Part shown: piece after piece, positions 51,981-60,563 of the stretch
Numbering within the stretch: the stretch's first letter is position 1
How the letters are laid out: every line of letters begins with the position of its first letter
NCBI RefSeq assembly: GCF_002943565.1
Contig: NZ_PJCH01000001.1
Coordinates: forward strand, 372,001-436,000
Direction: 5' to 3'
From: Hyphococcus luteus
GTDB lineage: Bacteria; Pseudomonadota; Alphaproteobacteria; Caulobacterales; Parvularculaceae
DNA length: 64,000 bases
Notes under the pieces: model-generated
The model's database searches: none
Told to the model about the DNA's origin: nothing
What the model saw: the letters and a program-made list of their open reading frames with translations, nothing else
Translations under genes and position numbers: made by a program

Positions 51981-52976
51981 TCACTTCACATCAATCAGTT
52001 CGACTTCGAAGATGAGCGCTTCATTGGGACCGATGGAGCCGCCGGGCCCGCCGCGCGCGCCATAAGCGAGCTCTGGCGGAATGAAAAAGCGGAACTTGTC
52101 GCCCTCGCTCATCAGCTGCAGGCCTTCGGTCCATCCGGCGATGACGCCGCTCAGCGGAAAGGTGGCGGACTGGCCGCGGGCGTAAGAGGAATCGAATTCG
52201 GTCCCGTTGATCAGCGTGCCCTGATAATCGACTTCGACCGTATCGCTCGCCGCCGGGCTCTTCCCGTCCGCCGGGCCTTCGGAAATCACCTCATATTGAA
52301 GGCCAGACTTCGTCGTTTTAACGCCGTCTTTCTTGGCGTTTTCAGCCAGAAACGCCTTCGCCAGTTCGAGATTGCGCTCGGGGTTTTGCACCTTGATGAG
52401 CTCGACATCGACGATCAGCGTCTCATTCGGGCCGAAAGGCGCATCGGGGCCGATGCGATCGCCATAGGCGAGATCCGGCGGCAGGAAGAAGCGATAATGA
52501 TCGCCCTCGTCCATCATCTGCAGGCCTTCGGCGAGGCCCGGCATGTCGACGCCGATTTCGCTGACGCGAACCTGCGGCGCGGCGCCGATCGCTCTCGAAG
52601 AACTGATTTCGACGCCGTCGGCGGTCGTCATGGCGAATTCGAAAACCACGAGGTCCGTGGAGGTCGGCGTCAGGCCGTCCCCGTCGCCTTCTTCGAGCGC
52701 CATATATTGAAGACCTGAGTCCGTAACCTGCACTCCTTCGCGGGCCTTGTTCTCTTCGAGAAATTTTTCGGACGCCGCGAGGTTTTCCGCCGCCTGTTTT
52801 TCGAATTCGGCTTTCAGCTCCGCGCCGGTCTTGGCTTCGTCGGGGAGCTCGGCGGTTTCTTCGACGGGCGCGGCGTCCGTCGCCGCTTCAGCCGAAGGCT
52901 CTGCGTTTTCGTCTTTATTCGCACAGGCGGCGAGCGCCAGCGCCGCCGCTCCGATCATCAATCCTGTCTTACGCAC
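51981..52976 (-). CDS. Lipoprotein with two FKBP-type peptidyl-prolyl isomerase domains
   Basis: A 331-residue protein. The signal MRKTGLMIGAAALALAAC ends in a lipobox, so it is anchored in the envelope. An acidic linker (20-45) and a helical dimerisation-like segment (ELKAEFEKQAAENLAASEKF) lead to two FKBP domains: about 80-195 and 215-331. The second is canonical (VEVDYQGTLINGTEFDSSYA, GWTEGLQLMSEGDKFRFFIP, LAYGARG). The first is diverged, with VVFEFAMTTADGVEISSSRA in place of the usual strand, and may be a chaperone-only domain. It helps fold exported proteins, as FkpA does. Tandem FKBP lipoproteins are less common than single ones. Confidence 0.9.
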   Translation of the reverse strand: MRKTGLMIGAAALALAACANKDENAEPSAEAATDAAPVEETAELPDEAKTGAELKAEFEKQAAENLAASEKFLEENKAREGVQVTDSGLQYMALEEGDGDGLTPTSTDLVVFEFAMTTADGVEISSSRAIGAAPQVRVSEIGVDMPGLAEGLQMMDEGDHYRFFLPPDLAYGDRIGPDAPFGPNETLIVDVELIKVQNPERNLELAKAFLAENAKKDGVKTTKSGLQYEVISEGPADGKSPAASDTVEVDYQGTLINGTEFDSSYARGQSATFPLSGVIAGWTEGLQLMSEGDKFRFFIPPELAYGARGGPGGSIGPNEALIFEVELIDVK

Positions 52977-53100
52977 CCAGGATGCTCCTTTTTGTTGCGT
53001 GATGGAAATTGGCGCCGACCCTAGCCTATGGCGGCGGCGCGAGAAAACCGGCAGGCGCGTTTAATTACGAAAGCGTCGTTAAATCGGGGTAAGGCGGCAA

Positions 53101-53664
53101 TCAGACGGCGAGCCGCGCGCTGACATAAACGGCGTATATCGCAAGCCAGCACGCCGCAAGGCCGTATGGAACAAGGCGTTCAAGCCCTATCCGTTTCGCA
53201 AGCGCGGCGCCGAGCGCCGTCAGCCCGATAGCGAGCGAGAAACGCGCCAACCGCGCGACAAAGCCGACAATCGCGAAAAGGATCGGATTGACGCCAATCA
53301 TCCCCGCCTCCGCCGCATAGATCTTGAACGGCGCGCCGGTGATCGCGCCGAGCGTCAGGTGAAGCGGCCAGGCGCCCGTCATCTCGTCCGCGACGCGCAT
53401 GGTGAGATCCGGCCCGATCAGCGGCACGGACAAGAGGAACCGACATGCGCCGCCGAGATCATGGGCGCCCCAGAGCCACATCAAGAGCCCCCCGACAACC
53501 GCCGCGCCGGCGGCGGCGAGCGACAGGCGGAAAGCAGTCTTCAGTCCGAAGACGAGCACTGCGGCGGTGAGCAACAGATCGGGCACGATAAAAAAGAACG
53601 TCGCTTCGGCAAAGCCCCAGGCAAGCGCGCCGGCGCCCCACCATGCTGCGTTTCTCACTCCCAT
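53101..53664 (-). CDS. Membrane protein of the DedA/YqaA-like type
   Basis: A 187-residue inner-membrane protein with five to six hydrophobic segments. The start GFAEATFFFIVPDLLLTAAV and the central TLGAITGAPFKIYAAEAGMI recall the VTT/DedA-like small membrane proteins of the YqaA type, including the charged residue in GFAEAT. Its first codons overlap the end of the acyltransferase gene by 10 bases, so it ends the phospholipid operon. Function is probably lipid handling, judged from context; the family match is by eye. Confidence 0.65.
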   Translation of the reverse strand: MGVRNAAWWGAGALAWGFAEATFFFIVPDLLLTAAVLVFGLKTAFRLSLAAAGAAVVGGLLMWLWGAHDLGGACRFLLSVPLIGPDLTMRVADEMTGAWPLHLTLGAITGAPFKIYAAEAGMIGVNPILFAIVGFVARLARFSLAIGLTALGAALAKRIGLERLVPYGLAACWLAIYAVYVSARLAV

Positions 53665-54290
53665 GGCTGGAAACGGCCCTGTTCGGCGAGTTCGGTCATT
53701 TGCAGCTCAAGCTCGCCCATGAAGCTTTGCGGATCGCCGGTCCATTTGATGGCGGCGCCTGCAAACACATCGCAATTGAACGGCACGAGAATGAAACTGC
53801 CGCGCGGCAAGGCCTTGCCGAGCCCGTGCATGAAAACGGGATAGATGGGAACGTCCGGCCGCGCTTTTGCGAGGTAAGCGACGCCGCGCTTGAACTCGGC
53901 GCGCTGTTCCGGCTCGCCGCGCGAGCCCTCCGGAAAGAGGATCAGGATTTCATTGCGGTCGAGCGCGGCTTCGAGATCGGCGAGCGGGTTCTTTCTAACC
54001 CCGCCCCGCGCCAGCGGAATGATGTTGATGATATTGAGCGCGAACCATTTGAGCCAGCGATTGGCGAGGAAATAATCCGCCGCCGCCGCGGGCCGCAGGC
54101 GATGGAGGTCTTTCAAGGGAAAGAGCGCCATCAGGGTCAGCGTGTCGAGATGGGAGTTGTGATTGGCCACAAGCACCGCCGGCCCCTTTTCGGGCAGATG
54201 CTCGCGCCCGCGCACATTCATGCCGAGAATGACGAGCAGAACGGGGCGCACGATAAAGAGGAAGAAGAGGAATTGCAGCACGCGCTTCAT
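53655..54290 (-). CDS. 1-acyl-glycerol-3-phosphate acyltransferase (PlsC family)
   Basis: A 211-residue membrane-linked acyltransferase. NHNSHLDTL carries the H-x4-D catalytic motif at about residue 47 and FPEGSRGEPEQR the substrate-binding EGSR motif. An N-terminal hydrophobic helix (RVLQFLFFLFIVRPVLLVIL) anchors it. The ATG at 54290 overlaps the cdsA-like stop (ATGA), so the upstream open frame in 54291-54641 is rejected. It acylates lysophosphatidate to phosphatidate, the substrate of the preceding gene product. The cluster looks like E. coli ynbABC rather than the main plsC/cdsA loci. Confidence 0.9.
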   Translation of the reverse strand: MKRVLQFLFFLFIVRPVLLVILGMNVRGREHLPEKGPAVLVANHNSHLDTLTLMALFPLKDLHRLRPAAAADYFLANRWLKWFALNIINIIPLARGGVRKNPLADLEAALDRNEILILFPEGSRGEPEQRAEFKRGVAYLAKARPDVPIYPVFMHGLGKALPRGSFILVPFNCDVFAGAAIKWTGDPQSFMGELELQMTELAEQGRFQPWE

Positions 54291-55246
54291 CAAATGCGCC
54301 CCGAAAACACGAAGAAATGCATGGCGTGATAGAACACCGGCGCGGCGTAGATGAGGCTGTCGACCCTGTCCAAGATGCCGCCATGGCCGGGAATGAGCCC
54401 GCCGGAATCCTTCACGCCGAGATCGCGCTTGAAGGATGAAATGGTGATGTCGCCGAGAAAGCCGGCCACCGCGATGATCGCGCCCGCAACGCCCGCATAA
54501 TAAAACGGCATGGGCGTCAGGAACGGCCCCGCAATCGCGGCGCCCACAACCGTTGAACCGAGCCCGCCGAGAAAGCCTTCCCAGGTTTTCTTCGGACTTA
54601 CTTGCGGCGCGATCTTGTGCTTGCCGAAGAGCCGCCCCCATGTGAACTGCGCCACATCGTTGAACTGCGTCAGCGCCACGAGAAAGAGGAGGAGCCCCGC
54701 CCCGCCGGCGGGCCCCGCGACGCTTTTATCCGCGGCGAGCAGCATCGCCGTATGGCTGAGCGCGAAGACGGTGATCATCAGCCCCCAGCTCAAGGTTCCG
54801 ACGGCGCGCAGGAAGCCTTCCGTCTTGCCCATGAGGGTCATCGCCATGGGCAAGAACAGGAACATCCAGACCGGGATGAAGGTGAGAAACAGGCCGTAGC
54901 TATTGAGATGGGCGAAAAGGAACTGCGCCGGGATCGCCCAGTAGGCAAAGAGCAGGATCACGCGGTCGACGCGGCGCGTGGGGATCAGCGAGAGATATTC
55001 CTTGAAGGCGAGAAACGTCACGAAGCCGAGAAAGACCGTGGAGACGACGCGGTTCGTGACGATGGCGACGGAGAAAATGGTGATCATGAACCACCAGGAC
55101 GTCACCCGGCGGGAGAGCTCCTCCGTCACGGCGCCCGGCTGCTTGCGTTTCATCACCGCGACGATGACGCTCGCCGCGATCAGCAGCGCATAGATGACCG
55201 CAATGGCGTAGAAGACAGTGTCGGGCAGCGCGTCAGGTATCGGCAT
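54290..55246 (-). CDS. Phosphatidate cytidylyltransferase (CdsA family)
   Basis: A 318-residue membrane enzyme with about eight hydrophobic segments. The signature SPKKTWEGFLGGLGSTVVGA at about residue 215 and the C-terminal GDITISSFKRDLGVKDSGGL with IPGHGGILDRVDSLI are diagnostic. It makes CDP-diacylglycerol from CTP and phosphatidate. AGGAGG precedes the ATG, which lies inside the end of the CDP-alcohol transferase gene (14-base overlap). It is probably a second, specialised CdsA paired with its own acyltransferase and head-group transferase. Confidence 0.93.
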   Translation of the reverse strand: MPIPDALPDTVFYAIAVIYALLIAASVIVAVMKRKQPGAVTEELSRRVTSWWFMITIFSVAIVTNRVVSTVFLGFVTFLAFKEYLSLIPTRRVDRVILLFAYWAIPAQFLFAHLNSYGLFLTFIPVWMFLFLPMAMTLMGKTEGFLRAVGTLSWGLMITVFALSHTAMLLAADKSVAGPAGGAGLLLFLVALTQFNDVAQFTWGRLFGKHKIAPQVSPKKTWEGFLGGLGSTVVGAAIAGPFLTPMPFYYAGVAGAIIAVAGFLGDITISSFKRDLGVKDSGGLIPGHGGILDRVDSLIYAAPVFYHAMHFFVFSGRI

Positions 55247-55847
55247 GGCTGACCTCCTTCAGCGCGGATCGGGCGCGGTTGACGATGGTCGCGGCGCCGA
55301 GCGCGCAAGCGAACGCCATCAGCACGGTCGACCACCAGCCCGCCTCGAAAAAGACCAAGAGAAGCGCCAGCGCGCCGAAGAAAAAGGCGCGGTCCGATTT
55401 GCCGAACGGCCCGTCATAACGCCGCGACGCGCCGATCTGCACCGCGACGACGCCGGTCATTTCCGCGATGATCCCGAGCGTGACGGCGACGACCACCAGC
55501 GACGCCGGCAGGCCGGGAATGAAGACGAAAGGCAGGTAAAGCGCCGCGTCGGAAATAACGTCGGTGAGTTCGTTGAGGATGGCGCCAAGCTTCGAGGCCT
55601 GCCCGAATTCCCGCGCCAGCATGCCGTCGATGGCGTTGAGGGCCATGCGAAGGAAAAGAATGAGCGGCAGGAGGGCGAGCACCCATTTCGCGCCCGGGTT
55701 CATCAGATGCGCCGCGCCATGGGCGAGCGAGAGCCCGCAGGCGATCAGCGTCACCTGATTGGCGGTGACGCCCGCCCCTGCCAGCCGCCCGCAGAAGGGC
55801 CTGAGCAGCGCCTGAAATTTCGGCTTGAGGTCGTAGATGCTCGCCAA
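55233..55847 (-). CDS. CDP-alcohol phosphatidyltransferase family protein
   Basis: A 204-residue membrane protein starting at TTG. The CDP-alcohol motif reads DGMLAREFGQASKLGAILNE and then LTDVISD; in the canonical D-G-x2-A-R-x8-G-x3-D-x3-D the third aspartate is asparagine (N) here, with later aspartates retained. Such enzymes join an alcohol or phosphoalcohol to CDP-diacylglycerol. The variant motif and the coupling to a CdsA and a PlsC suggest a lipid head group other than the common glycerophosphate, as for YnbA. The substrate is unknown. It is the first gene of the four-gene operon. Confidence 0.85.
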   Translation of the reverse strand: MASIYDLKPKFQALLRPFCGRLAGAGVTANQVTLIACGLSLAHGAAHLMNPGAKWVLALLPLILFLRMALNAIDGMLAREFGQASKLGAILNELTDVISDAALYLPFVFIPGLPASLVVVAVTLGIIAEMTGVVAVQIGASRRYDGPFGKSDRAFFFGALALLLVFFEAGWWSTVLMAFACALGAATIVNRARSALKEVSHADT

Positions 55848-55904
55848 GGATCGCCCCGCCTTTATTCATATGCGAGACTAGCGGGATTCCTTTTTAAGAA
55901 GCCT

Positions 55905-56177
55905 TTAATTCAGCCCGTACTCGCTGACCGAGGCGAGCTCCGCCGCGCCGATGAGGCGCTTGCCCGCGAGGCGCACGGAGTGGATCGGGCCTTCGATCTC
56001 CCGGATCCAGAAATCGAGGAAGCGCGACAGCACCGGATATTTCGGGGCGATGTCGTAATCCTGCCAGACATAGGCCTGGAGGAGCCCCGGATGGTCGGGA
56101 AGATGGTAAAGAATTTCCGCCGTGGCGAGGCGATAACCGGCAAGCTGCTTTCTTACTAAAGAGTGGTCCTTATTCAT
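55905..56177 (-). CDS. usg: Usg-family protein
   Basis: A 90-residue protein. GYRLATAEILYHLPDHPGLL then QAYVWQDYDIAPKYPVLSRF is the hallmark of alphaproteobacterial Usg proteins, named from the trp/usg region. ATG 56177 follows GGAAGGG at good spacing; the 23-codon upstream extension is not conserved-looking. No function is known for this family. It is transcribed away from the ornithine decarboxylase gene, whose leader RNA lies in the shared intergenic region. Confidence 0.88.
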   Translation of the reverse strand: MNKDHSLVRKQLAGYRLATAEILYHLPDHPGLLQAYVWQDYDIAPKYPVLSRFLDFWIREIEGPIHSVRLAGKRLIGAAELASVSEYGLN

Positions 56178-56340
56178 GGACGGCCCTTCCACGCTCTCAA
56201 CTATACCCAGGCGACATAGTCGGGCCTGAACCTTGCCGATTTGCAAGCTTGACAGCGCCGTTTGAGCCTAAATTCATCCAGTTTTTTCAATATGTTAGCA
56301 GCCATGCACACGGGGTGCTGACAGGCTGTTCAAAAAAATC

Positions 56341-56432
56341 GCCTGCGCGGGAAATTTTCTCTTTACAGGCAGACCCGTCATCCCTATTTCGCGGGTCCGC
56401 CATTCCCATGGGACCTCACCGCAAGAATGGCG
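56341..56432 (+). ncRNA. Structured leader, probable speF-type RNA of the ornithine decarboxylase gene
   Basis: Three consecutive stems are visible: GCCTG/CAGGC (56341-45 with 56366-70), GACCCG/CGGGTC (56372-77 with 56392-97) and CGCCATTC/GAATGGCG (56398-405 with 56425-432). They end 36 bases before the decarboxylase ATG. Alphaproteobacteria commonly carry the speF RNA motif exactly here (known from comparative work on that clade). I cannot align it to the model, so the class is inferred from position and pairing. Confidence 0.5.
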
Positions 56433-56467
56433 TTTGATTTGAAGCTGCTTTTGCGAGGTTCCATGAG

Positions 56468-57661
56468 ATGGATCAATTCCAATCTGCGCTTGCGCTGGTC
56501 GTAGCCGACCGTCCGGACCTACCCGTTCACTGCATCCGGCCGCACGCCGCCCAAAAGGCGGCGGACTGGTTCGTGCGCCGTTTTCCCGGCGACGTTCTCT
56601 ATGCGGTGAAGGCGAACCCCCATCCGGCGATCCTCGAGGCGGTCTACGCCGCCGGGGTGCGCTGGTTCGACGTCGCCTCCCTGCCGGAGATCGAGCTCGT
56701 CGCGACCCGTTTTGAGGACGCGACGCTCGCCTTCATGCACCCGGTGAAAGCCCGCTCGGCCATCCGCCGCGCCTATTTCGACTATGGCGTGCGGATCTTC
56801 TCGCTCGACAGCCGCGAAGAGCTCGCCAAGATCGTCGAGGAGACCGGCGGCGCAAAAGACCTGCATCTTATCACGCGTCTCGCGGTGTGTTCCGACTACG
56901 CCCAGCACAAGCTCGGCGGCAAGTTCGGCGCGAGCGGCGTCGAGGCGGTCGAGCTGCTGCGCGAGGCCCGCGGCGTCGCCGACGAGCTCGGCGTTTCCTT
57001 CCATGTGGGCTCGCAATGCATGCGCCCCGAAGCCTGGCGCGTCGCCATGGCCCATGTGGGCGATCTCATCCGCGAGGCCGGCGTCACCGTCGACATCGTC
57101 GATGTGGGCGGCGGCTTTCCGGTCGCCTATCCGGGCCTCACGCCGCCGCCGCTCGAAGACTACATGGTCGAGATCGAGGCGGCCTTCGAAGAGATGCCGG
57201 TGCTTGAAAACGCCGATCTGTGGTGCGAGCCGGGCCGCGCGCTCTGCGCCGAAGCCGGCAGCCATGTGGCGCGCGTGGAACTGCGCAAGGGCGATGCGCT
57301 TTATCTCAATGACGGCGCCTATGGCGCGCTTTTCGACGCGGCCCATGACGGGCTCGTCTATCCGGTGAAGCTGCTGCGTGAGAAAGGCTCGCCCCGGCGC
57401 CCGCTGCGCCCGTTCAAGCTTTACGGACCGACCTGCGATTCCATCGACGCCATGGAAGGCCCGTTCATGCTGCCGGCCGATGTCTCGGAAGGCGATTACA
57501 TCGAAGTCGGCATGACCGGCGCTTACGGCTCGGCGCTCGCCACCAAGTTCAACGGCTTCGGCGACTATATCGAGGCGGAAGTCGCGGACGCGCCGATGAC
57601 CACGGTTTTCGAAGCGCCAAAACCGCAAATCGCCGAAGTCATCGCCATCGGCGATTTTTAA
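56468..57661 (+). CDS. Ornithine/lysine decarboxylase, fold type III PLP enzyme
   Basis: A 397-residue enzyme with an alanine-racemase-like barrel and a beta domain. YAVKANPHP holds the PLP lysine (K48), and HVGSQCM, VDIVDVGGGFPVAYPG, CEPGRAL and GPTCDSIDAMEG are the cofactor and active-site motifs; the last has the catalytic cysteine. It removes CO2 from ornithine (or lysine) to make putrescine or cadaverine. The start has the usual short N-terminus of the bacterial ODC/LDC group. A structured leader precedes it and a deoxyhypusine-synthase-like gene follows, so it begins a polyamine pathway. Confidence 0.9.
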   Translation: MDQFQSALALVVADRPDLPVHCIRPHAAQKAADWFVRRFPGDVLYAVKANPHPAILEAVYAAGVRWFDVASLPEIELVATRFEDATLAFMHPVKARSAIRRAYFDYGVRIFSLDSREELAKIVEETGGAKDLHLITRLAVCSDYAQHKLGGKFGASGVEAVELLREARGVADELGVSFHVGSQCMRPEAWRVAMAHVGDLIREAGVTVDIVDVGGGFPVAYPGLTPPPLEDYMVEIEAAFEEMPVLENADLWCEPGRALCAEAGSHVARVELRKGDALYLNDGAYGALFDAAHDGLVYPVKLLREKGSPRRPLRPFKLYGPTCDSIDAMEGPFMLPADVSEGDYIEVGMTGAYGSALATKFNGFGDYIEAEVADAPMTTVFEAPKPQIAEVIAIGDF

Positions 57662-57985
57662 GGTTTCAGCAGGAATGCTGGAAATGACGGCGCTCATCGG
57701 CTAGATGGGCGCCCTGAGCCCAGATCCTGAACCAAACGCGTCAAATGAAGGAATAGAGACAGACGTTAGACAGCCTCGACACGATACGTTTCAGGCTCAG
57801 CTTTTAGAAGAATCAGAGCCGTCGGCGCATCGGTTTAAGGAAAGGAACGTCTGATCTTCCAACTTCCGAGATGTTTGATGCGCCACGGCTCAGGCTCTGT
57901 ATACGGCCCTCCGCGCATGCGTTCTTTGGAACGAATGCGGTCCGGATCCGGTTTTTAACCCGGTTACGCGAAAGGACCGATTTCA
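57662..57985 (+). other. 324-base gap with a long hairpin before the synthase gene
   Basis: There is no gene here. GAGCCGTCGGCGCATC (57816-57831) pairs with GATGCGCCACGGCTC (57877-57891) over 15 bp with one bulge, enclosing a 45-base loop. It may be a terminator-like or regulatory structure in the 5' leader of the deoxyhypusine-synthase-like gene. The gene's own AAAGGA site follows at the end of the gap. Confidence 0.5.
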
Positions 57986-59035
57986 ATGACCCAACCCACC
58001 GACAACCGCAAAGCCGAGCTTCTCTCGGCCCCGGTCGAACATATCGACATCACCGAGTTCGACGCGCGCCCGATCATCGACGCCTGGGGCAAGATGAGCT
58101 TTACGAGCCGCGAGGCCGCGCGCGCCGCGCAAATCCTCAACATGGCGATCGAAGACGAGGACTGCTCCACCTGGCTCGTCATGGCGGGCTCCACCGGCGC
58201 CGGCGGGTGCCTGCATGTCTGGCGCGACATGGTCGAATACAACATGATCGACGCGGTGGTCGCCACCGGCGCTTCCATTATCGACATGGATTTCCTCGAG
58301 GCGCTCGGTTTCAAGCATTACCAGGCGAACGAAATCCCCGACGACAACACGCTGCGCTCGCTTTATATCGACCGCATCTACGACACCTATATAGACGAAG
58401 AAGAGCTTCAGCATGTCGACGAGACGATCTACGAAATTTGCGAACAGCTGGAGCCCCGCCCCTACACCTCGCGCGAGTTTATCCACGAGATCGGCAAATG
58501 GCTCGCCGCGGGCAACGCCAAAAAAGAAGGCTCGCTGATCCAGAAAGCCTATGAAAAAGGCGTGCCGATTTTCGTGCCGGCTTTCTCCGACTGCTCGGCC
58601 GGTTTCGGCATCGTCAAGCACCAGGTCGAACGCCGCAAGGCGGGCAAACCCTTCGTCACGATCGATTCCGCAGGCGACTTCCGCGAACTGACCGAAGTCA
58701 AGCTCGCGGCGGGCACGACGGGCCTGTTCATGGTCGGCGGCGGCGTGCCGAAAAACTTTGCCCAGGATACGGTCGTCTGCGCCGAAATCCTCGGCCATGA
58801 CGACGTCGAAATGCACAAATACGCCGTACAGATCACCGTCGCCGACGTGCGCGACGGGGCCTGCTCTTCCTCGACGCTGAAAGAGGCGGCGAGCTGGGGC
58901 AAGGTCTCGACCGTCTACGAACAGATGGTCTACGCCGAGGCGACCTCCGTGGCGCCGCTCATCGTCTCCGACGCCTGGCATCGCGGCGGCTGGAAAAAAC
59001 GCGCGCCGCGCAACTGGGCGAAGCTGTTCGCATAA
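57986..59035 (+). CDS. Deoxyhypusine synthase-like protein, probable homospermidine synthase
   Basis: A 349-residue cytoplasmic protein. MVGGGVPKNF, ASIIDMDFLEALG and the C-terminal SSSTLKEAASWGKV are conserved in the family; K306 in WGK corresponds to the catalytic lysine that carries the aminobutyl group. Bacteria lack eIF5A, and their homologs are known to transfer aminobutyl or related groups between polyamines, giving homospermidine or guanidino analogs. Its position after an ornithine decarboxylase gene fits homospermidine synthesis. The precise acceptor is not shown. A strong terminator follows. Confidence 0.88.
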   Translation: MTQPTDNRKAELLSAPVEHIDITEFDARPIIDAWGKMSFTSREAARAAQILNMAIEDEDCSTWLVMAGSTGAGGCLHVWRDMVEYNMIDAVVATGASIIDMDFLEALGFKHYQANEIPDDNTLRSLYIDRIYDTYIDEEELQHVDETIYEICEQLEPRPYTSREFIHEIGKWLAAGNAKKEGSLIQKAYEKGVPIFVPAFSDCSAGFGIVKHQVERRKAGKPFVTIDSAGDFRELTEVKLAAGTTGLFMVGGGVPKNFAQDTVVCAEILGHDDVEMHKYAVQITVADVRDGACSSSTLKEAASWGKVSTVYEQMVYAEATSVAPLIVSDAWHRGGWKKRAPRNWAKLFA

Positions 59036-59081
59036 CGGGCGGGTCAACCCCTAATATTTGTTCACCATTGTTACCAATTTG

Positions 59082-59122
59082 GCGCCGGTGCGGGAAATCC
59101 GCCGCACCGGCGCTTTCTTTTT
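59082..59122 (+). terminator. Rho-independent terminator after the synthase gene
   Basis: GCGCCGGTGCGG and CCGCACCGGCGC form a perfect 12-bp stem with a seven-base loop (GAAATCC region), followed by TTTCTTTTT. It lies 47 bases past the stop. Confidence 0.92.
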
Positions 59123-59224
59123 GCAAACAGACTTCAGCCTGCGATTAACCAGATGTTTTCCGAGGAAGGCGCAAAATTGGGCTTTCGACGCGACTGACGC
59201 GTTTCATGAAAACAGGTTTTCAAA

Positions 59225-60163
59225 ATGGCGTTGACAGCGCGGCGAACCGGCAAAGCGATGAGCGAACATGCGCGCGACCGCCTCCAAAGCTTGCGCGCCT
59301 ATCCCACGCTCGACACCTGGATGAACCCGCTGACCCGCGGGCTCGCCCGGCACTTCGCCAATCAGGACTGGCTGAAAACCCAAGAGCAGCTCGACTTCAC
59401 CTATCGCATGAGCGATTGCGAGTTCGGCGGCGTCAACTGCGTGCGCTATGAAACCGAAAAGACCCGCGAGACTGACCGGATCATCTTTTACGTTCATGGC
59501 GGCGGCGGGGTCAGCGGCTCGCCGCGCGTCAACGCGTCGATGATTCTCCCAGCCTGCCAGCTTACCGGTCTCGAGGCTATCGGTCCGGACTATACGCTCG
59601 TTCCCGAAGCGCGCTTCCCGACGCAAATCGAGGAAATCGACCGCGCCTATAAGGCGCTTATCGCCAAACGTCCCGAGGCGCGCATCGTCCTTTTCGGCGA
59701 TTCCATGGGCGGCGGCTTTGCCCTGGCGGCGGTGATGAAGTGGCGCGACGAAGGCGCCAAACTCCCTGACGGCCTCGTCTTGGCCTCGCCGGCGATCGAC
59801 GGCGAAGGCGCGTCCGACACCCAGACGACGGTCGACGGGCACGATCCTTTCATGCGCTCGCATGGCGGGCGCCATTGCCGGCGCCTGTTCGGCTTTTACG
59901 CGCCCGACGAGAATCTCAAAGACCCGCGGATCTCGCCGATTTACGGCGATTTTCGCGGTCTGCCGCCGATGCTTGTCCATGTGGGCACGCGCGAGATCCT
60001 GCTCGGGGATTCAGCGCGCCTTTCCGAAGCCGCGCGGCGCGCCGGCGTCCAGTCGACCTTGCGCGTCTTCGACGGCATGTTTCATCTTTTTCATATGCAC
60101 TGGGACCTGCCGGAAGCGAAAGCCGCGCAACAGGACATCGCCGATTTCATCCACGCGTTCTAG
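59225..60163 (+). CDS. Alpha/beta hydrolase, hormone-sensitive lipase-type esterase
   Basis: A 312-residue esterase. The HSL-family oxyanion motif is FYVHGGGGVSGS near residue 95, the nucleophile motif GDSMGGGFAL near 160, and the catalytic histidine is in DGMFHLFHM near the end. It hydrolyses small acyl esters in the cytoplasm; the substrate is unknown. The ATG at 59225 lacks a strong ribosome site; ATG at 59258 is an alternative. It is monocistronic and convergent with the following small membrane gene, whose stop overlaps its own by 4 bases. Confidence 0.88.
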   Translation: MALTARRTGKAMSEHARDRLQSLRAYPTLDTWMNPLTRGLARHFANQDWLKTQEQLDFTYRMSDCEFGGVNCVRYETEKTRETDRIIFYVHGGGGVSGSPRVNASMILPACQLTGLEAIGPDYTLVPEARFPTQIEEIDRAYKALIAKRPEARIVLFGDSMGGGFALAAVMKWRDEGAKLPDGLVLASPAIDGEGASDTQTTVDGHDPFMRSHGGRHCRRLFGFYAPDENLKDPRISPIYGDFRGLPPMLVHVGTREILLGDSARLSEAARRAGVQSTLRVFDGMFHLFHMHWDLPEAKAAQQDIADFIHAF

Positions 60164-60474
60164 CCGGCCCGGCGCCGGTTAAGCACGGCGATGCGATAAA
60201 GCCCGCAGCCGGCCACATAGATTATTTCAACGTCGAAGACCCGGTTGAGCGCGACCACAACCCAATATTTATCGGGTCCGATAAACGCCGTATAAAGATG
60301 ATAGACGGCGAGGAAGCCGTGCACGAAAACCAGCGGCGCCGGAAACCACCGCCGTTCGGCCATGCGGTACATGGCGAGCGCCGTCGCCCCGTCCACCGCG
60401 GCGAAGGAAAACGCCAGCGCCGGCCCCTGTGCGATCATCCATAGCTGCAGGGTGAAAGCCCAGTTGACGCCCAA
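60160..60474 (-). CDS. Small membrane protein, start uncertain
   Basis: The annotated frame starts at a TTG (60474) and has 104 residues with three hydrophobic segments. The frame stays open upstream to about 60580 with text that also looks like a membrane helix (ISIYAALAGVTLFIGFHSRS), so the true start is probably earlier. No ATG, GTG or TTG lies in that extension. Either a rare start (ATT/ATC) near 60550, just after the stop of the preceding gene, or a frameshift is involved. No family is recognised. Confidence 0.55.
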   Translation of the reverse strand: MGVNWAFTLQLWMIAQGPALAFSFAAVDGATALAMYRMAERRWFPAPLVFVHGFLAVYHLYTAFIGPDKYWVVVALNRVFDVEIIYVAGCGLYRIAVLNRRRAG

Positions 60475-60563
60475 CAGACGAGAGGCCGCCGCGATCTGCG
60501 GCGACCTCGAATGAAATCCGATAAAAAGCGTGACGCCGGCAAGAGCGGCGTAAATGCTGATGG

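Noticed and set aside
56519-57697. 392-codon minus-strand frame over the decarboxylase
   Set aside because: It is antisense to a gene with complete catalytic motifs; composition is typical of a GC-rich shadow frame.
57983-59047. 354-codon minus-strand frame over the synthase gene
   Set aside because: It is an antisense shadow; the plus-strand frame has the conserved WGK motif and a ribosome site.
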